A DNA stretch of 64,000 nt from Bythopirellula sp. GTDB lineage: Bacteria > Planctomycetota > Planctomycetia > Pirellulales > Lacipirellulaceae. The translations under genes and the position numbers were made by a program. The stretch is taken from assembly GCA_028285205.1 (NCBI GenBank), contig JANQQA010000307.1, forward strand, positions 1 to 64,000, read 5' to 3'. The notes under the pieces are model-generated. The model saw only the letters and a list, made by a program, of their open reading frames with translations, was not told where the DNA came from and did no database searches. Within the stretch, counting starts at the first letter, position 1. Every line of letters starts with the position of its first letter. Positions 47,823 to 58,590 of the stretch are shown piece by piece.

Positions 47823-50800
47823 TTGCTGGAGGATCGCCCGATGAAACGTTGTCATACACGCCGCGTCAAAAGTTCATCTCCAAGGTCTGCCAATCACGGT
47901 TTCTATTCGCGTCTAAAATCATGGGCCTCACGTCGCACCAGTCAGCAGAAACGACGTAGCCCGCAAACTCGCTGGCAGAAGTCGTTCACAATGGAGTCAC
48001 TAGAAGATCGCCGACTGATGGCAGTTCTCACGGGAGGGACTCCGGACCATGGCAACGCAGATCTCATTGCGTTGCCAGCAAACGTCTCGGTTCTTTCAAC
48101 CGACGTCGACAATGGTGGTTTGGAAGGCTTGGACCTCACCGCTGCCACGGCAATTGTGATGGATGATGCTGGTAACGCGGTGGCGGATCTCGGCCCGGAT
48201 ACCGAGCGGGCAATGGCGAGCACCACAAAAATCATGACCGTGATGTTTACGATCGAGCGTTCGCTCTCAGGAGAGCTTGGCCTGAACGACGTCGTCAAGG
48301 TGGGGTCGTACGCCAAAGACGCTGGAGGATCGGGCTTCAATGACTTCCAGACGGGGCAAGAGTTTGTTCTGGAAGACCTTCTCTACTTCGTCATGCTGCG
48401 ATCCGACAATTCCGCTGCTCAGACAGTAGCCGAATACGTAGCACTCAACACCGACTTAGGTCGCACTTACATCGTGGAAGCAACGGCCGACTACAACTCA
48501 GCGAATGGCACGAGCATTAACGCGAACTCGATCCTCAATGCAGACGCAAGTTTCGACGAGGCATCCGGCATCATCCTCAACACGGCTTTCGTCAGGCTGA
48601 TGAATCTGCGGGCTGAGCAAATGGGGCTTACGCACACGCAATACATGAATCCTCACGGGCGCGACCCCAACAAGCATCCGGAACAAGGATTTGGCGACGG
48701 CCCCAATGACGGCCACTACTCCAGCGCCCGCGACTTAGCTGAGCTGAGCCGAAATGCGATGGACTACGAGAAGTTCGCCGAAATCGCCGGTGAGACATTC
48801 TGGTCAGCAAGTTCGACACTGCCTGATGGCTCGTCGAGGGTTTACAGTGCTTCCACGCTGGTGGGCATCATGCCGAACTACGCATCGCACTACCCTGGCG
48901 CCACCGGAGTTAAGGGCGGTGGAACCGGCGCTGCAGGCTCGGTACTGGTTTCGCAAGCTACCATTCTTGGTCGGACGCTCAATGCAGCCGTCATGGACTC
49001 CGATAGTTGGGCTACCAGAAACGTAGACACTCACAAGATTCTGAACTACGGCTTCGAGGAGGCCTTCGGCTTCATTGTCGACAGTGACGCCCACACCGTG
49101 GAAACGCCCACTTCGACGTATGACGTCGGCTCTCAGACGCTAAGCATCAATGGAACCGAAGAAGCTGATGTCATCAGTATCTACCGATTTGCCAACGATA
49201 TGTGGATTACGGTCAACGGGGTTTCCGAGTACCTGCCGATCGCCGATATCCATCAGCTGGTCGTGCTGGCTGGGGGCGGTGACGACAGCATCATCATTTC
49301 GGGAATGCCGGAAGAGATCGCCGGCGGCGCGTATGTATTTGCGGGTGCCGGGAGCGACACGGTCCGGCTTGGTACTGGCGTCGGACTAGGCATTTTCGAC
49401 ACCCCCGTCACCGTGATTGGCGGCGGTGGTGTCAACGACCAGGTGATCCTGCGAGACGACGGCACCGACAGCGGCCAACGATACGCTCTTTCTGGCGACC
49501 AATTTCAACGCGATGACGAGACGATCCTCGTTTATCAAGACATTGATACCTTGTCGGTCAACGGTTCCGGATACGCTGACACACTGGAAGTGATCGGGCG
49601 CGAAACTGGGCATGACGATCTCACCATTCTTGCTGAGCGTCTGGTTCTCAACAATCAGCGAGTGCAGTTCAACAGTATCGAGAACATCACTTCCAAGCTG
49701 GGCGATGGAACTTCCACGGTCGTCATCGAATCCTTCCCCGCAGCGGGCCTGAGGCTATTCGGTGGCAACGACGCCGATCTATTCGTGCTGAACGCCGCTG
49801 GAAACTCGACGCGGGTTTTCAACGTCGAGGGCGGCAATGGTGACGACGAACTGCAGATTAATCGAGATGATGCCGAAGACCTGATGCTTGTCGATGAGAA
49901 AGCTCTGATTATCAACAATCGAACCTACCGATTCGAAGAGGTCGAAGCTCTTGAGGTCAACCTCGGCGAAGGCACGTCGACCACCGTCGTGGGAAGATTT
50001 CCCGAGGTCAACTCCTTCATCGTCCATGGCGGTACTGCCGATGACGTATTTTCAATCATACCCAGCGAGCTGTATCCCTTAGGCGCTGATCCTAACGACC
50101 AGCCACACGGGACGGTTTCGTTCCAGGGCCGAGGCGGCGTCAATTCGATTCATGGTGCTGAGCGAGAGAATGCTTGGAAGATGAACGACGCCACTTCTGG
50201 CAACCTCAACGGGAACATCCTGTTCTCAGACATGGACCAGTTGGTTGGCTCGACCGAACAGGACTCACTCGAGGGAGCGGATATCGACAACGTGTGGTCA
50301 ATCGTCGGAAGCGATTCTGGGCAGCTGAACGGCGCGCAGTTCTCCGGGATGGAGAGCCTCTCTGGCGGAGCGAGAGGCGATAGTTTCAGCTTCGCTGCTG
50401 ATGCAAACTTTGCAGGAGACATTGATGGCGGAGCAGGTAACCGCGATTGGCTGAAGTACGACGACTACGGCCGCGGAGTGCAGGTCGATTTGCTCAAGGA
50501 TTCCGCGACAGCAGTCGGTGGGCCTGTCACAGATATTGAGATGGTAACCGGATCGGATCACGATGACTTCATTCGCGGCAGCGAGAGCGCCCATTTTTAT
50601 AGCGGGCGAGATGGCAACGACATTATCATCGACCTCGCGAACAACGGCACTCTCCTTGGTGGCAATGGACGAGATATCATGGTCACCGGTGACGGAGCAG
50701 ACCGCGCCGATGGTGGCAACGGCGATGATCTGTTCATTGGCGGATCGACGGTATGGGATAACAACGATCACGCTGACCGTTACTTTGACGCTATCCGAAA

Positions 50801-51167
50801 CGCATGGTCACGAACCGATCAGACATTCGACGAACGAGTTGAACGACTCCGTCAGGGCGTCGTGGCAACGATCCCAAATGGAATACTCGGCTACTCCAAG
50901 CAGCGAGTCGCGCTGAACGCCGAAAATGTTCTGAGTGACGACACGAGAGACCGATTGGTTGATCCAGCCGGTCACGATTGGTATTTCTCGACACTTGCCG
51001 AGACAGAAGACCTCAACAATAGATTTCTGGTCGAAGACTTGAGGCTTGATTACTGGAAGGCTAACTACGGTCGTCGCGGGGCACCTGCTCGCCGGGGCGA
51101 CTTTAACCGCGATGGTTCAGTGAATGGCCTCGACTTTCTGAAATGGCAGCGAGAACAAAACGTCTAG
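47823..51167 (+). CDS. Large surface protein: S11 DD-peptidase-like domain, calcium-binding-type repeats, C-terminal dockerin-like motif
   Basis: N-terminal MESLEDRRLMAV; MASTTKIMTVMF (SxxK), SDNSAAQTVAEYV (SxN), GVKGGGTGAAGS (third motif); multiple GGxGDD-like repeats; C-terminal GDFNRDGSVNGLDFLKWQREQNV. Confidence 0.8.
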   Translation: MLEDRPMKRCHTRRVKSSSPRSANHGFYSRLKSWASRRTSQQKRRSPQTRWQKSFTMESLEDRRLMAVLTGGTPDHGNADLIALPANVSVLSTDVDNGGLEGLDLTAATAIVMDDAGNAVADLGPDTERAMASTTKIMTVMFTIERSLSGELGLNDVVKVGSYAKDAGGSGFNDFQTGQEFVLEDLLYFVMLRSDNSAAQTVAEYVALNTDLGRTYIVEATADYNSANGTSINANSILNADASFDEASGIILNTAFVRLMNLRAEQMGLTHTQYMNPHGRDPNKHPEQGFGDGPNDGHYSSARDLAELSRNAMDYEKFAEIAGETFWSASSTLPDGSSRVYSASTLVGIMPNYASHYPGATGVKGGGTGAAGSVLVSQATILGRTLNAAVMDSDSWATRNVDTHKILNYGFEEAFGFIVDSDAHTVETPTSTYDVGSQTLSINGTEEADVISIYRFANDMWITVNGVSEYLPIADIHQLVVLAGGGDDSIIISGMPEEIAGGAYVFAGAGSDTVRLGTGVGLGIFDTPVTVIGGGGVNDQVILRDDGTDSGQRYALSGDQFQRDDETILVYQDIDTLSVNGSGYADTLEVIGRETGHDDLTILAERLVLNNQRVQFNSIENITSKLGDGTSTVVIESFPAAGLRLFGGNDADLFVLNAAGNSTRVFNVEGGNGDDELQINRDDAEDLMLVDEKALIINNRTYRFEEVEALEVNLGEGTSTTVVGRFPEVNSFIVHGGTADDVFSIIPSELYPLGADPNDQPHGTVSFQGRGGVNSIHGAERENAWKMNDATSGNLNGNILFSDMDQLVGSTEQDSLEGADIDNVWSIVGSDSGQLNGAQFSGMESLSGGARGDSFSFAADANFAGDIDGGAGNRDWLKYDDYGRGVQVDLLKDSATAVGGPVTDIEMVTGSDHDDFIRGSESAHFYSGRDGNDIIIDLANNGTLLGGNGRDIMVTGDGADRADGGNGDDLFIGGSTVWDNNDHADRYFDAIRNAWSRTDQTFDERVERLRQGVVATIPNGILGYSKQRVALNAENVLSDDTRDRLVDPAGHDWYFSTLAETEDLNNRFLVEDLRLDYWKANYGRRGAPARRGDFNRDGSVNGLDFLKWQREQNV

Positions 51168-51251
51168 ACACCAAACGGTGTGGGTCCAACGATGAGACGA
51201 CGATTGACAGCTGCGGGGGTGGATCACGCCATGCGACGCTGTGGATTCGGC

Positions 51252-52802
51252 CTAGAAAGCAAGTCGCCAGCGTTCTGGCAAGGCGTCCAACTGCATCAGT
51301 GCGTGCAGAAGAAAACCGACGCCATCGTTGGCTTGATAGTAGTTCTTAGCGGGGTGGCCGCGGAAGATCCCGTTCACGTACAGCTTATCGACTGCTTCTT
51401 GGGCCAGCATGTTTGCCTGCTGCAAATAAGCGATGTCTGCTGTGACATGGAAAAGGCCAACGAAGAAGGAGATTGCCCGTCCGTAGTTTTCGGCGTAGGT
51501 GCCACCGGTTGATTTCACATCTGGCAGCGTGTCTTCGATTTCCGCTCTCCATCGGCGGCCGGTTGTCGGGGGCGATTCACGCGCGATAACTTTCGCCCAT
51601 CGCAGCGCGGCACGTAGCAATTCGGTCCGTTCCTGTTCGTCCTCGGTGAGTTCGAGAGCATAAACGGCGCTCTGAGCCGCGATCAGCGGGAACTCATAGG
51701 AGTACATAACCGTACGCCAAACGTCGATGTGGCCGGTCGGTTGCCACCGATCGTAACCCGCCCCCCGATCGGATTCGGAGATCGGTGTTCCGTCCAGCTT
51801 CAGCATACCATGATAGCGCCGCGCTTGAGCATCCCAACCGTAGCGGTCGTACGCCAGAATGTATGCGATGGCGTAGTCACGAAACTCTCTATCTCCGGTC
51901 AATTCGTAGCATCGCAGTAGTTGGCTCGCGTGTGGCCCGGGGACGGTTGTGAAGCAATGCAGTGCATCGTAGCGACTGCCAGTACTTGGACTATCGGCAA
52001 CCAACCCTGTCTGCGGGTGGCGGTGCTGCCAGTGCCAGTTGGCAACGAGCTTGGCCTTCTCGAGGTAGTGCGGTTGTTTCGTTACTGAATACAGAAACGC
52101 AAAGGCTATCGCGAATGACCCGCCCGAGAAGGCGAAATCACACCCTTTCCGACCATCGTCGTGCCGATTATGAAGGCCACTCTGTTTGTCGACGATATGC
52201 CATTTCCAAATGCCGTCGATCTCTCTGCGGACTGCTGCGGGATCGATGCGATAAAGTGAGCCCCAGTCAGGGTGCTTGATAAGAATCTCGTGTGGACCGT
52301 CTCCGTCGTTGTCGCCCCCCGGCCGATCCTCGAACGCGTTGTAGTAAATATGTGATCCCCAGGCGAACATGCCGTTGGCCTTGACGGCGCGCTTCATGAA
52401 CGCCTTGAGATACGCGTCAGCCGCGGCGGCATACTTCGAGTTGCCTGTCACTTTCGAAGCTCGGTAAAGTACACGGATGGTCGCCATGTCGTGCCAGAGA
52501 TTTGATCCTGCCGGGCTGCGCCGACCGTGGTCGGGGCGGCCCTCAGTGCGCACGTCGGCGTCGAGCATCGGCGGGTGTTGTGGGGACTCGTGCGTGTGGA
52601 CGTCGAGAATGGCCATGAACATCGGAGTCTCAACCGGCCCGTACCGATCGGTGCCCTTGTCGATCAGCGTGTCCAGGCAGTCTGTGACATAGTTTCGCCA
52701 AGGCTTCGCGCCGCTCACTAGCTCCCGCGAGAGGCACCTACCTGGCAGTACTGAGCAGGCCGTCACGCCACCCAAGACACGGAGAAAGTCACGCCGACTC
52801 AT
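51252..52802 (-). CDS. RR-signal exported protein, predicted alpha/alpha-toroid carbohydrate-active enzyme
   Basis: MSRRDFLRVLGGVTACSVLPG; helical-repeat features (ATIRVLYRASKVTGNSKYAAAADAYLKAF, YLEKAKLVANWHWQHRHPQTGLVAD, LLRCYELTGDREFRDYAIAYILAYDRYGWD). Confidence 0.55.
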   Translation of the reverse strand: MSRRDFLRVLGGVTACSVLPGRCLSRELVSGAKPWRNYVTDCLDTLIDKGTDRYGPVETPMFMAILDVHTHESPQHPPMLDADVRTEGRPDHGRRSPAGSNLWHDMATIRVLYRASKVTGNSKYAAAADAYLKAFMKRAVKANGMFAWGSHIYYNAFEDRPGGDNDGDGPHEILIKHPDWGSLYRIDPAAVRREIDGIWKWHIVDKQSGLHNRHDDGRKGCDFAFSGGSFAIAFAFLYSVTKQPHYLEKAKLVANWHWQHRHPQTGLVADSPSTGSRYDALHCFTTVPGPHASQLLRCYELTGDREFRDYAIAYILAYDRYGWDAQARRYHGMLKLDGTPISESDRGAGYDRWQPTGHIDVWRTVMYSYEFPLIAAQSAVYALELTEDEQERTELLRAALRWAKVIARESPPTTGRRWRAEIEDTLPDVKSTGGTYAENYGRAISFFVGLFHVTADIAYLQQANMLAQEAVDKLYVNGIFRGHPAKNYYQANDGVGFLLHALMQLDALPERWRLAF

Positions 52803-52901
52803 TTACAACTCCCTTGTTGGCGACACTCTTCTATGGACTTGCCGCGTGCAACGCCGGGTCCATGCGACGTACTTCTCTGGTCGTCTCTGCTGTCAGGCGA
52901 T

Positions 52902-55900
52902 CTATGCTTCGATCGTCATCAGTAGATCGCCGGTCTCGACCTGTTTGCCGGCGTGGACATGGACTTCCGCGATGCGGCCAGCAATCTCGGCTGTGATGGC
53001 GGTTTGCATCTTCATTGCTTCGAGCGTGAGCAGCTTCTGGCCGGGGGCAACCGAATCGTCTGGCTTCACCGCGACGTTGAAAACCATGCCCGGCATGCTG
53101 GCAGCGACATGTGCGGGATTGCCCGGGTCGGCCTTGGGGTGCTTAGGCGCCGCTGGTTCGAGGGCCAGATCGGTGACCGTGACTTCGCGCGGCTGGCCGT
53201 TGAGCTCAAAGAAGACCGTACGACGCCCGTCTTCGTGTGGCTCGCTTACCGTGAGGAAGCAGATGATCAACGTCTTGCCAGGTTCGATTTCAACGGCAAT
53301 CTCTTCGTTCGGCTCAAGTCCGTAGAGGAAGGCGGGCGTTGGCAGTCCGCTGGTGTCCATGTACTTCTGCTGGTGCTGAGCGAAATCGACGAAGACCTGA
53401 GGGTAAAGCAGATGCGAAACGACCTCCCGGCGCGAAGGCTCGCGATCGAGCAGCGTTCCGATCTCATCGGCTGTCTTCTCAAAATCAGCGGCGGGCAAGC
53501 TGGCGCCAGGCCGGCCGCGCAATGGCTTCTCGCCTCGCAGGATCTTTTCCCGCACGCGACGCGGAAAACCACCAACCGCTTGCCCCATGCTTCCGCGTAC
53601 GAGATCGATCACCGATTGAGGAAACGCCAACTCGCGTTCGGACGTCAGCACGTCTTCGGTCGACATCTCGTTGGCGATCAGGAACAGCGCGAGGTCGCCG
53701 ACCGCCTTTGAAGTTGGCGTTACCTTTACGATGTCGCCAAGCATTTGATTAACATCGGCATAGACTCTGCACACCTCACTCCAACGATCAGCCAGTCCCA
53801 ACGCGCGGGCCTGCTGAAAGAGGTTGGTGTATTGGCCACCTGGCATCTCGTGCTGATACAGGTCGGACCCGGCCGGCAATACAGGGCTCTCAAACGGCAC
53901 GTAAAACTCGCGGACCCCCCGCCAGTACTCGGCGATCGCATCGAGGTGTTCCGTCGACAAACCGGTGGCGCGTGTGCCGAATCGCAACGCCTCAACCACC
54001 GTGTTGATGTTGGGCTGCGAAGTGCCGCCCGAGAGCGGCGCCATCGCGGCGTCGGCAATATCGAGGCCGACTTTGGAAGCCATCAGAATCGACGCGGCCT
54101 GTATGCCGGCCGTATCATGCGTGTGGAAATGAATCGGGATGCCGATCTCTTTGCGAAGCGTTTTGACCAGCAGTTCGGCAGCTTGCGGCTTGCACAGCCC
54201 CGCCATGTCTTTGATCGCCAGAATGTGAGCTCCCATCTTCTCAAGCTCTTGGGCCATCTTAACGTAGTAGGCGAGGTCGTACTTGGTGCGGTTTGGATTG
54301 GTAATGTCGCCTGTGTAGCAGATCGTCGCTTCGCAGATCGCTCCGCTGCGTATGACGGCGTCCATCGCGACTCGCATGTTTGCCGTGCTGTTAAGCGCAT
54401 CGAAGACGCGAAACACGTCAATGCCGGCGTCCGCGGCCTCTGCAACGAAGGTCTTCACCACGTTGTCGGGATAGTTCGTGTAGCCAACGGCGTTCGATGC
54501 TCGCAACAACATCTGAAACAAGATATTCGGAATCCGTTCGCGCAGGTCCGTGAGCCGGCGCCAGGGGCATTCGTTCAAGAAACGCATGGAAGTGTCGAAG
54601 GTCGCGCCGCCCCACATCTCGATTGAGAATAGGTTTGGGCAGAGACGCGAGTAAGCCTCGGCAATTTGCAGCAAGTCGTAGGTGCGCAAGCGCGTCGCCA
54701 ACAACGATTGATGTGCGTCTCGAAATGTTGTGTCGGTCATCAGCAGCGGCTTCTGACGACGGATCCACTGTGCAAACTTTTCTGGGCCAAGCTCTTGTAA
54801 CTTTTGCCGCATGCCGTTTGGCGGGGCGGCCGTCGAGTCGACGACTGGCACGGGCGCCGGACTGCGGCGCGTAGGAGCCGGTCGATCTTTGACCAGCGGA
54901 TTGCCGTTGACGATGGTCTCGGCGAGATAGGTCAGTAGCTTCGTCGCACGATCGCGACGGGTCGGGAGGTCGAACAACTCCGGCGTGTCCTCGATGAAAC
55001 TCGTCGTACAGGCGCCGTCCGCCAAGGCGGGATGCATCACGAGCTTAATTAGGAACGGGATGTTGGTCTTTACGCCGCGCACCCGGAACTCTTGCAGGCA
55101 ACGTTCCATACGGTGCGTGGCGTCTTTGAAGTGCCGAGCCCAAGCGGTGACCTTCACCAGCAGCGAATCGTAGAACGGCTGAACGATTGCCCCCGAGAAA
55201 GCTGTTCCGGCATCGAGGCGGATTCCCATACCGCTTGCCGAACGATAGTGCGTCATCCGACCGTAGTCAGGCATGAACCGATTGGCTGGGTCTTCGGTCG
55301 TGACTCGGCATTGGAGCGCAAAACCATGCGTCGCGATGACGTCTTGCGATGGCAGGTCGATCGCTGGATCGGACAGCGCCGCGCCTTGCGAGACCAGTAA
55401 CTGTGCTTTGATCAAGTCGACGCCGGTGACTTGCTCCGTCACGGTGTGTTCGACTTGAATGCGGGGGTTCACTTCGATGAAGTAGAACTTCTGCGTATCG
55501 GCATCGAGCAGGAACTCGACCGTGCCCGCTGCGGCGTACTGGACCGTTCGCCCGATGGCGATTGCCGCGTCGCATAGCGCTTGACGAACCTCCGGGTCGA
55601 GTTGCGGTGCCGGCGCGATCTCGACGACCTTCTGGTGACGCCGTTGCACGGAACAATCACGCTCGAACAGATGCACCAGCGAGCCGTGCCGATCGCCCAG
55701 CAACTGAACTTCGATGTGCCGAGCTCGTTCGATGAATTTTTCGACAAAAATGTCGGGACTCCCAAACGCCGCCAGTGATTCTCTGCGGGCCTGTTCATAT
55801 GCCGCCTCAAACTCGGATTCCTTCCGCACGACTCGCATCCCGCGACCGCCACCGCCGTGGGCCGCCTTCAAAATGACCGGAAAACCCGCCGTCTTCGCGA

Positions 55901-56348
55901 GCTCTCGCCCCTGCTTCGCATCACGAATCGCCGCGCTACTGCCGCCAAGCACAGGCACACCGGCGCGCTCGGCGATCTTACGGGCTGAGATCTTGTCGCC
56001 CAGCTGTTCTAGGGTTTCGACCCGTGGTCCAACAAACGTGATCCCGGCGTCGACGCACGCTTGGGCGAACTGTGCGTTCTCCGAGAGGAATCCGTAGCCC
56101 GGATGAATCGCGTCGATGTTCTGCCGCTTGGCCAGGGCGATAATCGACTCGATGTCCAGATAGGCTTGAATCGGCTCGCCTGGTATCCCCGTCAAATAGG
56201 CTTCGTCGGCTTTGAAACGGTGCAATGCATAGCGATCCTCATGAGAATAGATCGCCACGGTACGGATGCCCAATTCATGCGCGCTGCGAAAGATGCGAAT
56301 CGCGATCTCTCCGCGATTGGCGGCTAGGAGTCGTTTGATCTTTTCCAT
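52902..56348 (-). CDS. pyc: Pyruvate carboxylase
   Basis: Biotin carboxylase (LLAANRGEIAIRIFRSAHELGI, GGGGRGMRVV), carboxyltransferase (LLMTDTTFRDAHQSLLATRLRTYD), BCCP (TLEAMKMQTAITAEIAGRIAEVHVHAGKQVETGDLLMTIEA). Confidence 0.96.
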   Translation of the reverse strand: MEKIKRLLAANRGEIAIRIFRSAHELGIRTVAIYSHEDRYALHRFKADEAYLTGIPGEPIQAYLDIESIIALAKRQNIDAIHPGYGFLSENAQFAQACVDAGITFVGPRVETLEQLGDKISARKIAERAGVPVLGGSSAAIRDAKQGRELAKTAGFPVILKAAHGGGGRGMRVVRKESEFEAAYEQARRESLAAFGSPDIFVEKFIERARHIEVQLLGDRHGSLVHLFERDCSVQRRHQKVVEIAPAPQLDPEVRQALCDAAIAIGRTVQYAAAGTVEFLLDADTQKFYFIEVNPRIQVEHTVTEQVTGVDLIKAQLLVSQGAALSDPAIDLPSQDVIATHGFALQCRVTTEDPANRFMPDYGRMTHYRSASGMGIRLDAGTAFSGAIVQPFYDSLLVKVTAWARHFKDATHRMERCLQEFRVRGVKTNIPFLIKLVMHPALADGACTTSFIEDTPELFDLPTRRDRATKLLTYLAETIVNGNPLVKDRPAPTRRSPAPVPVVDSTAAPPNGMRQKLQELGPEKFAQWIRRQKPLLMTDTTFRDAHQSLLATRLRTYDLLQIAEAYSRLCPNLFSIEMWGGATFDTSMRFLNECPWRRLTDLRERIPNILFQMLLRASNAVGYTNYPDNVVKTFVAEAADAGIDVFRVFDALNSTANMRVAMDAVIRSGAICEATICYTGDITNPNRTKYDLAYYVKMAQELEKMGAHILAIKDMAGLCKPQAAELLVKTLRKEIGIPIHFHTHDTAGIQAASILMASKVGLDIADAAMAPLSGGTSQPNINTVVEALRFGTRATGLSTEHLDAIAEYWRGVREFYVPFESPVLPAGSDLYQHEMPGGQYTNLFQQARALGLADRWSEVCRVYADVNQMLGDIVKVTPTSKAVGDLALFLIANEMSTEDVLTSERELAFPQSVIDLVRGSMGQAVGGFPRRVREKILRGEKPLRGRPGASLPAADFEKTADEIGTLLDREPSRREVVSHLLYPQVFVDFAQHQQKYMDTSGLPTPAFLYGLEPNEEIAVEIEPGKTLIICFLTVSEPHEDGRRTVFFELNGQPREVTVTDLALEPAAPKHPKADPGNPAHVAASMPGMVFNVAVKPDDSVAPGQKLLTLEAMKMQTAITAEIAGRIAEVHVHAGKQVETGDLLMTIEA

Positions 56349-57019
56349 CGGCTCTCTTCTCGTCTCTCCGTGGGCTTTTCCGGCATTGTCCGAGGCATTC
56401 CGCTGCCTGCGGCGTCTGGTGACTGGAATGAGTTTGCTCTTGCTCGAAGTTCCTTCCTCGTGATATCGATTGGCCTTTCCTCAGACTCGTCCCGACTCCC
56501 GAGCTGTCGGCCAGACGGCTGACTCATTTGAGAGAGAAGTCCAGCTGATACGCAACTGTCTCTTGAAACAGATAACGAAAAGGCGTCACAGCGCTCCGCA
56601 CGTTACTCTGCGACCAGCGAGCATTCTAACGAACTCTAGATTCGATGGGGAGGCACAACGTGAGTGCTAATTTCAGGGGCTCCCGGCCAACTTGCAGCGG
56701 CGTCTGGTCGCCATGCACGTATGTGGTCACGCCCGAAAATTCTCATGGGATCAAGCTGGACTGCCCGACGTGGCCAGCTCTTGGCGTTATCCTCACCTCG
56801 TCGGATTGCGGGCCCCTACAGTTGGCGCAGTTGCTCCAAGACGCGAGCCTTCGCCAATCGGACTATTTCCGGGCAGGCATTGGTTACGCCGGCGCCTGCA
56901 AAGGCCTCGCTGCCGACCGACATCGGAATCACCTAAGAGGTTCGAACCAACGGCACTCTGGCGAACGGGTGGCACGTCAGGAGCTGGCATGTGACGGCCA
57001 CTCTTGTCGGTGATACAGC

Positions 57020-58222
57020 CTAATCAGAGACCCGCACGGCGTAGAGGTCAATCTGCTTGTGAAGCACCAAACCGGTTGCCCGTGAGTCGGGGCCTTCGGG
57101 AAGCTCAAAGCTCACGGCGCCGCGATCGGGCTGAATCCTGAAGTAGGTCTTCGACTCCGGGGCAAGGATCGCCTTGTTGGTTTGTGTCGGATTGTCGACG
57201 ACGAGTCGGTTGCCACTCCGCTCGATGCGGAATCGCGCGCTAGGATCGTCTGCTGGACTGTACGTTCCAACACAGCGATCGAGATGCGCGACTGGCAGAT
57301 CGACCGTCGTGCCGAATTCGGTCCGCTGAGGACGGTCCTTCAGCTCGTCCTCAGTGCGCCCACTCGGGAACAGCTGCCTTAACGGAACCACAGCGACTCC
57401 CGACCCGAAGCGACCGAGAGTTAAAGCGCGGGTCACTCGCGACTTCAACCCTGGCTCGAACTGCTTGGCCCTGGAAACTTCACTCGCCAGATCAAGCACG
57501 ACCGGCTCACGAAAATCCGCCAAGTTGAACACGGTGACTTGACGCTTCTTGAGATCATAGACCGTGCTGTAGGTCGTGTATGCCCGTGGCCCCTCCTGCC
57601 GCACTGCATCAAGCACGTTCGCGATGGAACGAGTGTTCAATTCTGCGATCGAGTCAATCACCTGGTTCGCTCGCACGTAGCGTTGGCAACGATATCCGGA
57701 AAGCGATTGCCTATGATTGGTGCCAACAAGGCGGTCTCCGGAAATCCGTCTCACACTCATTCCATCAGCCGGCGTCCAGCTTATCAATGCTGCGTCGCCC
57801 GTCGCGTCCGCGAGGAGGACCTGACTGTCAGCGAGGAAAGAGCTGTTGTACCGCTCGAGGTAGGCGATTGCTTCCCGCACGGTGCGACAGGAATCCATGA
57901 CTAGGTCCATCACGCTGCGCGGCGTTTCTTTCGCCGCATCGGGTTCCCAGGGAGCTTTGGCGAGAGCCATACCATCAAACGCGAGCCCAGCTTCGTTCAT
58001 ACTCCCTTGGACGCGCCCATCCTCGAATCCGAAGTTGATGCGCCCCAGCTTCTCACCCTGCCCACCCGTGGCCCAATAGTAACCTGGCTTGTAAAAGTCT
58101 TCATTGCTGGCGAACAGGACCTCGCCGTCGCGAACGACGACAAACACAGTGCAGGCACCGCAAGCCTGGAAGACCCAGCTGGCGGCTAGTGTTGTCATGA
58201 CGATTCGTAGACATGTTGTCAT
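57020..58222 (-). CDS. Secreted Ntn-hydrolase (choloylglycine hydrolase / C45-like) with predicted N-terminal Cys nucleophile
   Basis: Signal peptide ending QACGA then CTVFVVVRDGEVLFASNEDF, resembling the CBAH/C45 N-terminus; later GMALAKAPWEPDAAKETPRSVMDLVMDSCRTVREAIAYL. Confidence 0.65.
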   Translation of the reverse strand: MTTCLRIVMTTLAASWVFQACGACTVFVVVRDGEVLFASNEDFYKPGYYWATGGQGEKLGRINFGFEDGRVQGSMNEAGLAFDGMALAKAPWEPDAAKETPRSVMDLVMDSCRTVREAIAYLERYNSSFLADSQVLLADATGDAALISWTPADGMSVRRISGDRLVGTNHRQSLSGYRCQRYVRANQVIDSIAELNTRSIANVLDAVRQEGPRAYTTYSTVYDLKKRQVTVFNLADFREPVVLDLASEVSRAKQFEPGLKSRVTRALTLGRFGSGVAVVPLRQLFPSGRTEDELKDRPQRTEFGTTVDLPVAHLDRCVGTYSPADDPSARFRIERSGNRLVVDNPTQTNKAILAPESKTYFRIQPDRGAVSFELPEGPDSRATGLVLHKQIDLYAVRVSD

Positions 58223-58517
58223 CCCATCACCCTTGGGTGCACACTTGGAGTTCCATAGAAGGTGCTATATACGAGCTTCACCCATCCCGGCCAAGACGGG
58301 TCAGGCGCGGCACTATCGAACTACTATCAGTGCTGCGCAGATTCTGGAGCGGCTTGGGCCGCGGTACTTAGTGACGTCGAAGAGTGATTGACGAGTACTT
58401 CGCCCAAGGTAAGAGCTGAGGGTGGCGGGCCGCCCGCAGTGAACGGTTCCGCGGGGGGTTTGCCCAGAGTGACAAACCCCTTGAACAGTGCATGGCTGTG
58501 CAAGGCCATACAGGCAA

Positions 58518-58590
58518 TGACCCCTACGGGACTCGAACCCGTGTTGCCGGCGTGAAAGGCCGGAGTCCTAGACCGCTAGACGAAGGGGCC
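58518..58590 (-). tRNA. tRNA-Glu (TTC)
   Basis: Reverse complement GGCCCCTTCGTCTAGCGGTCTAGGACTCCGGCCTTTCACGCCGGCAACACGGGTTCGAGTCCCGTAGGGGTCA folds as a 73-nt cloverleaf; anticodon loop CTTTCAC. Confidence 0.97.

Noticed and set aside
53745-54626. Plus-strand ORF of 293 aa
   Set aside because: Antisense to pyruvate carboxylase, whose sense-strand motifs are unequivocal.
56645-57013. Plus-strand ORF of 122 aa between pyc and the Ntn-hydrolase gene
   Set aside because: Overlapping ORFs in several frames, no recognisable motif or signal peptide; considered non-coding.
58455-58480. Perfect 8-bp hairpin ggggtttg-cccagagtga-caaacccc downstream of tRNA-Glu, considered as a terminator
   Set aside because: On the minus strand it is not followed by a T tract, so an intrinsic terminator is not supported.
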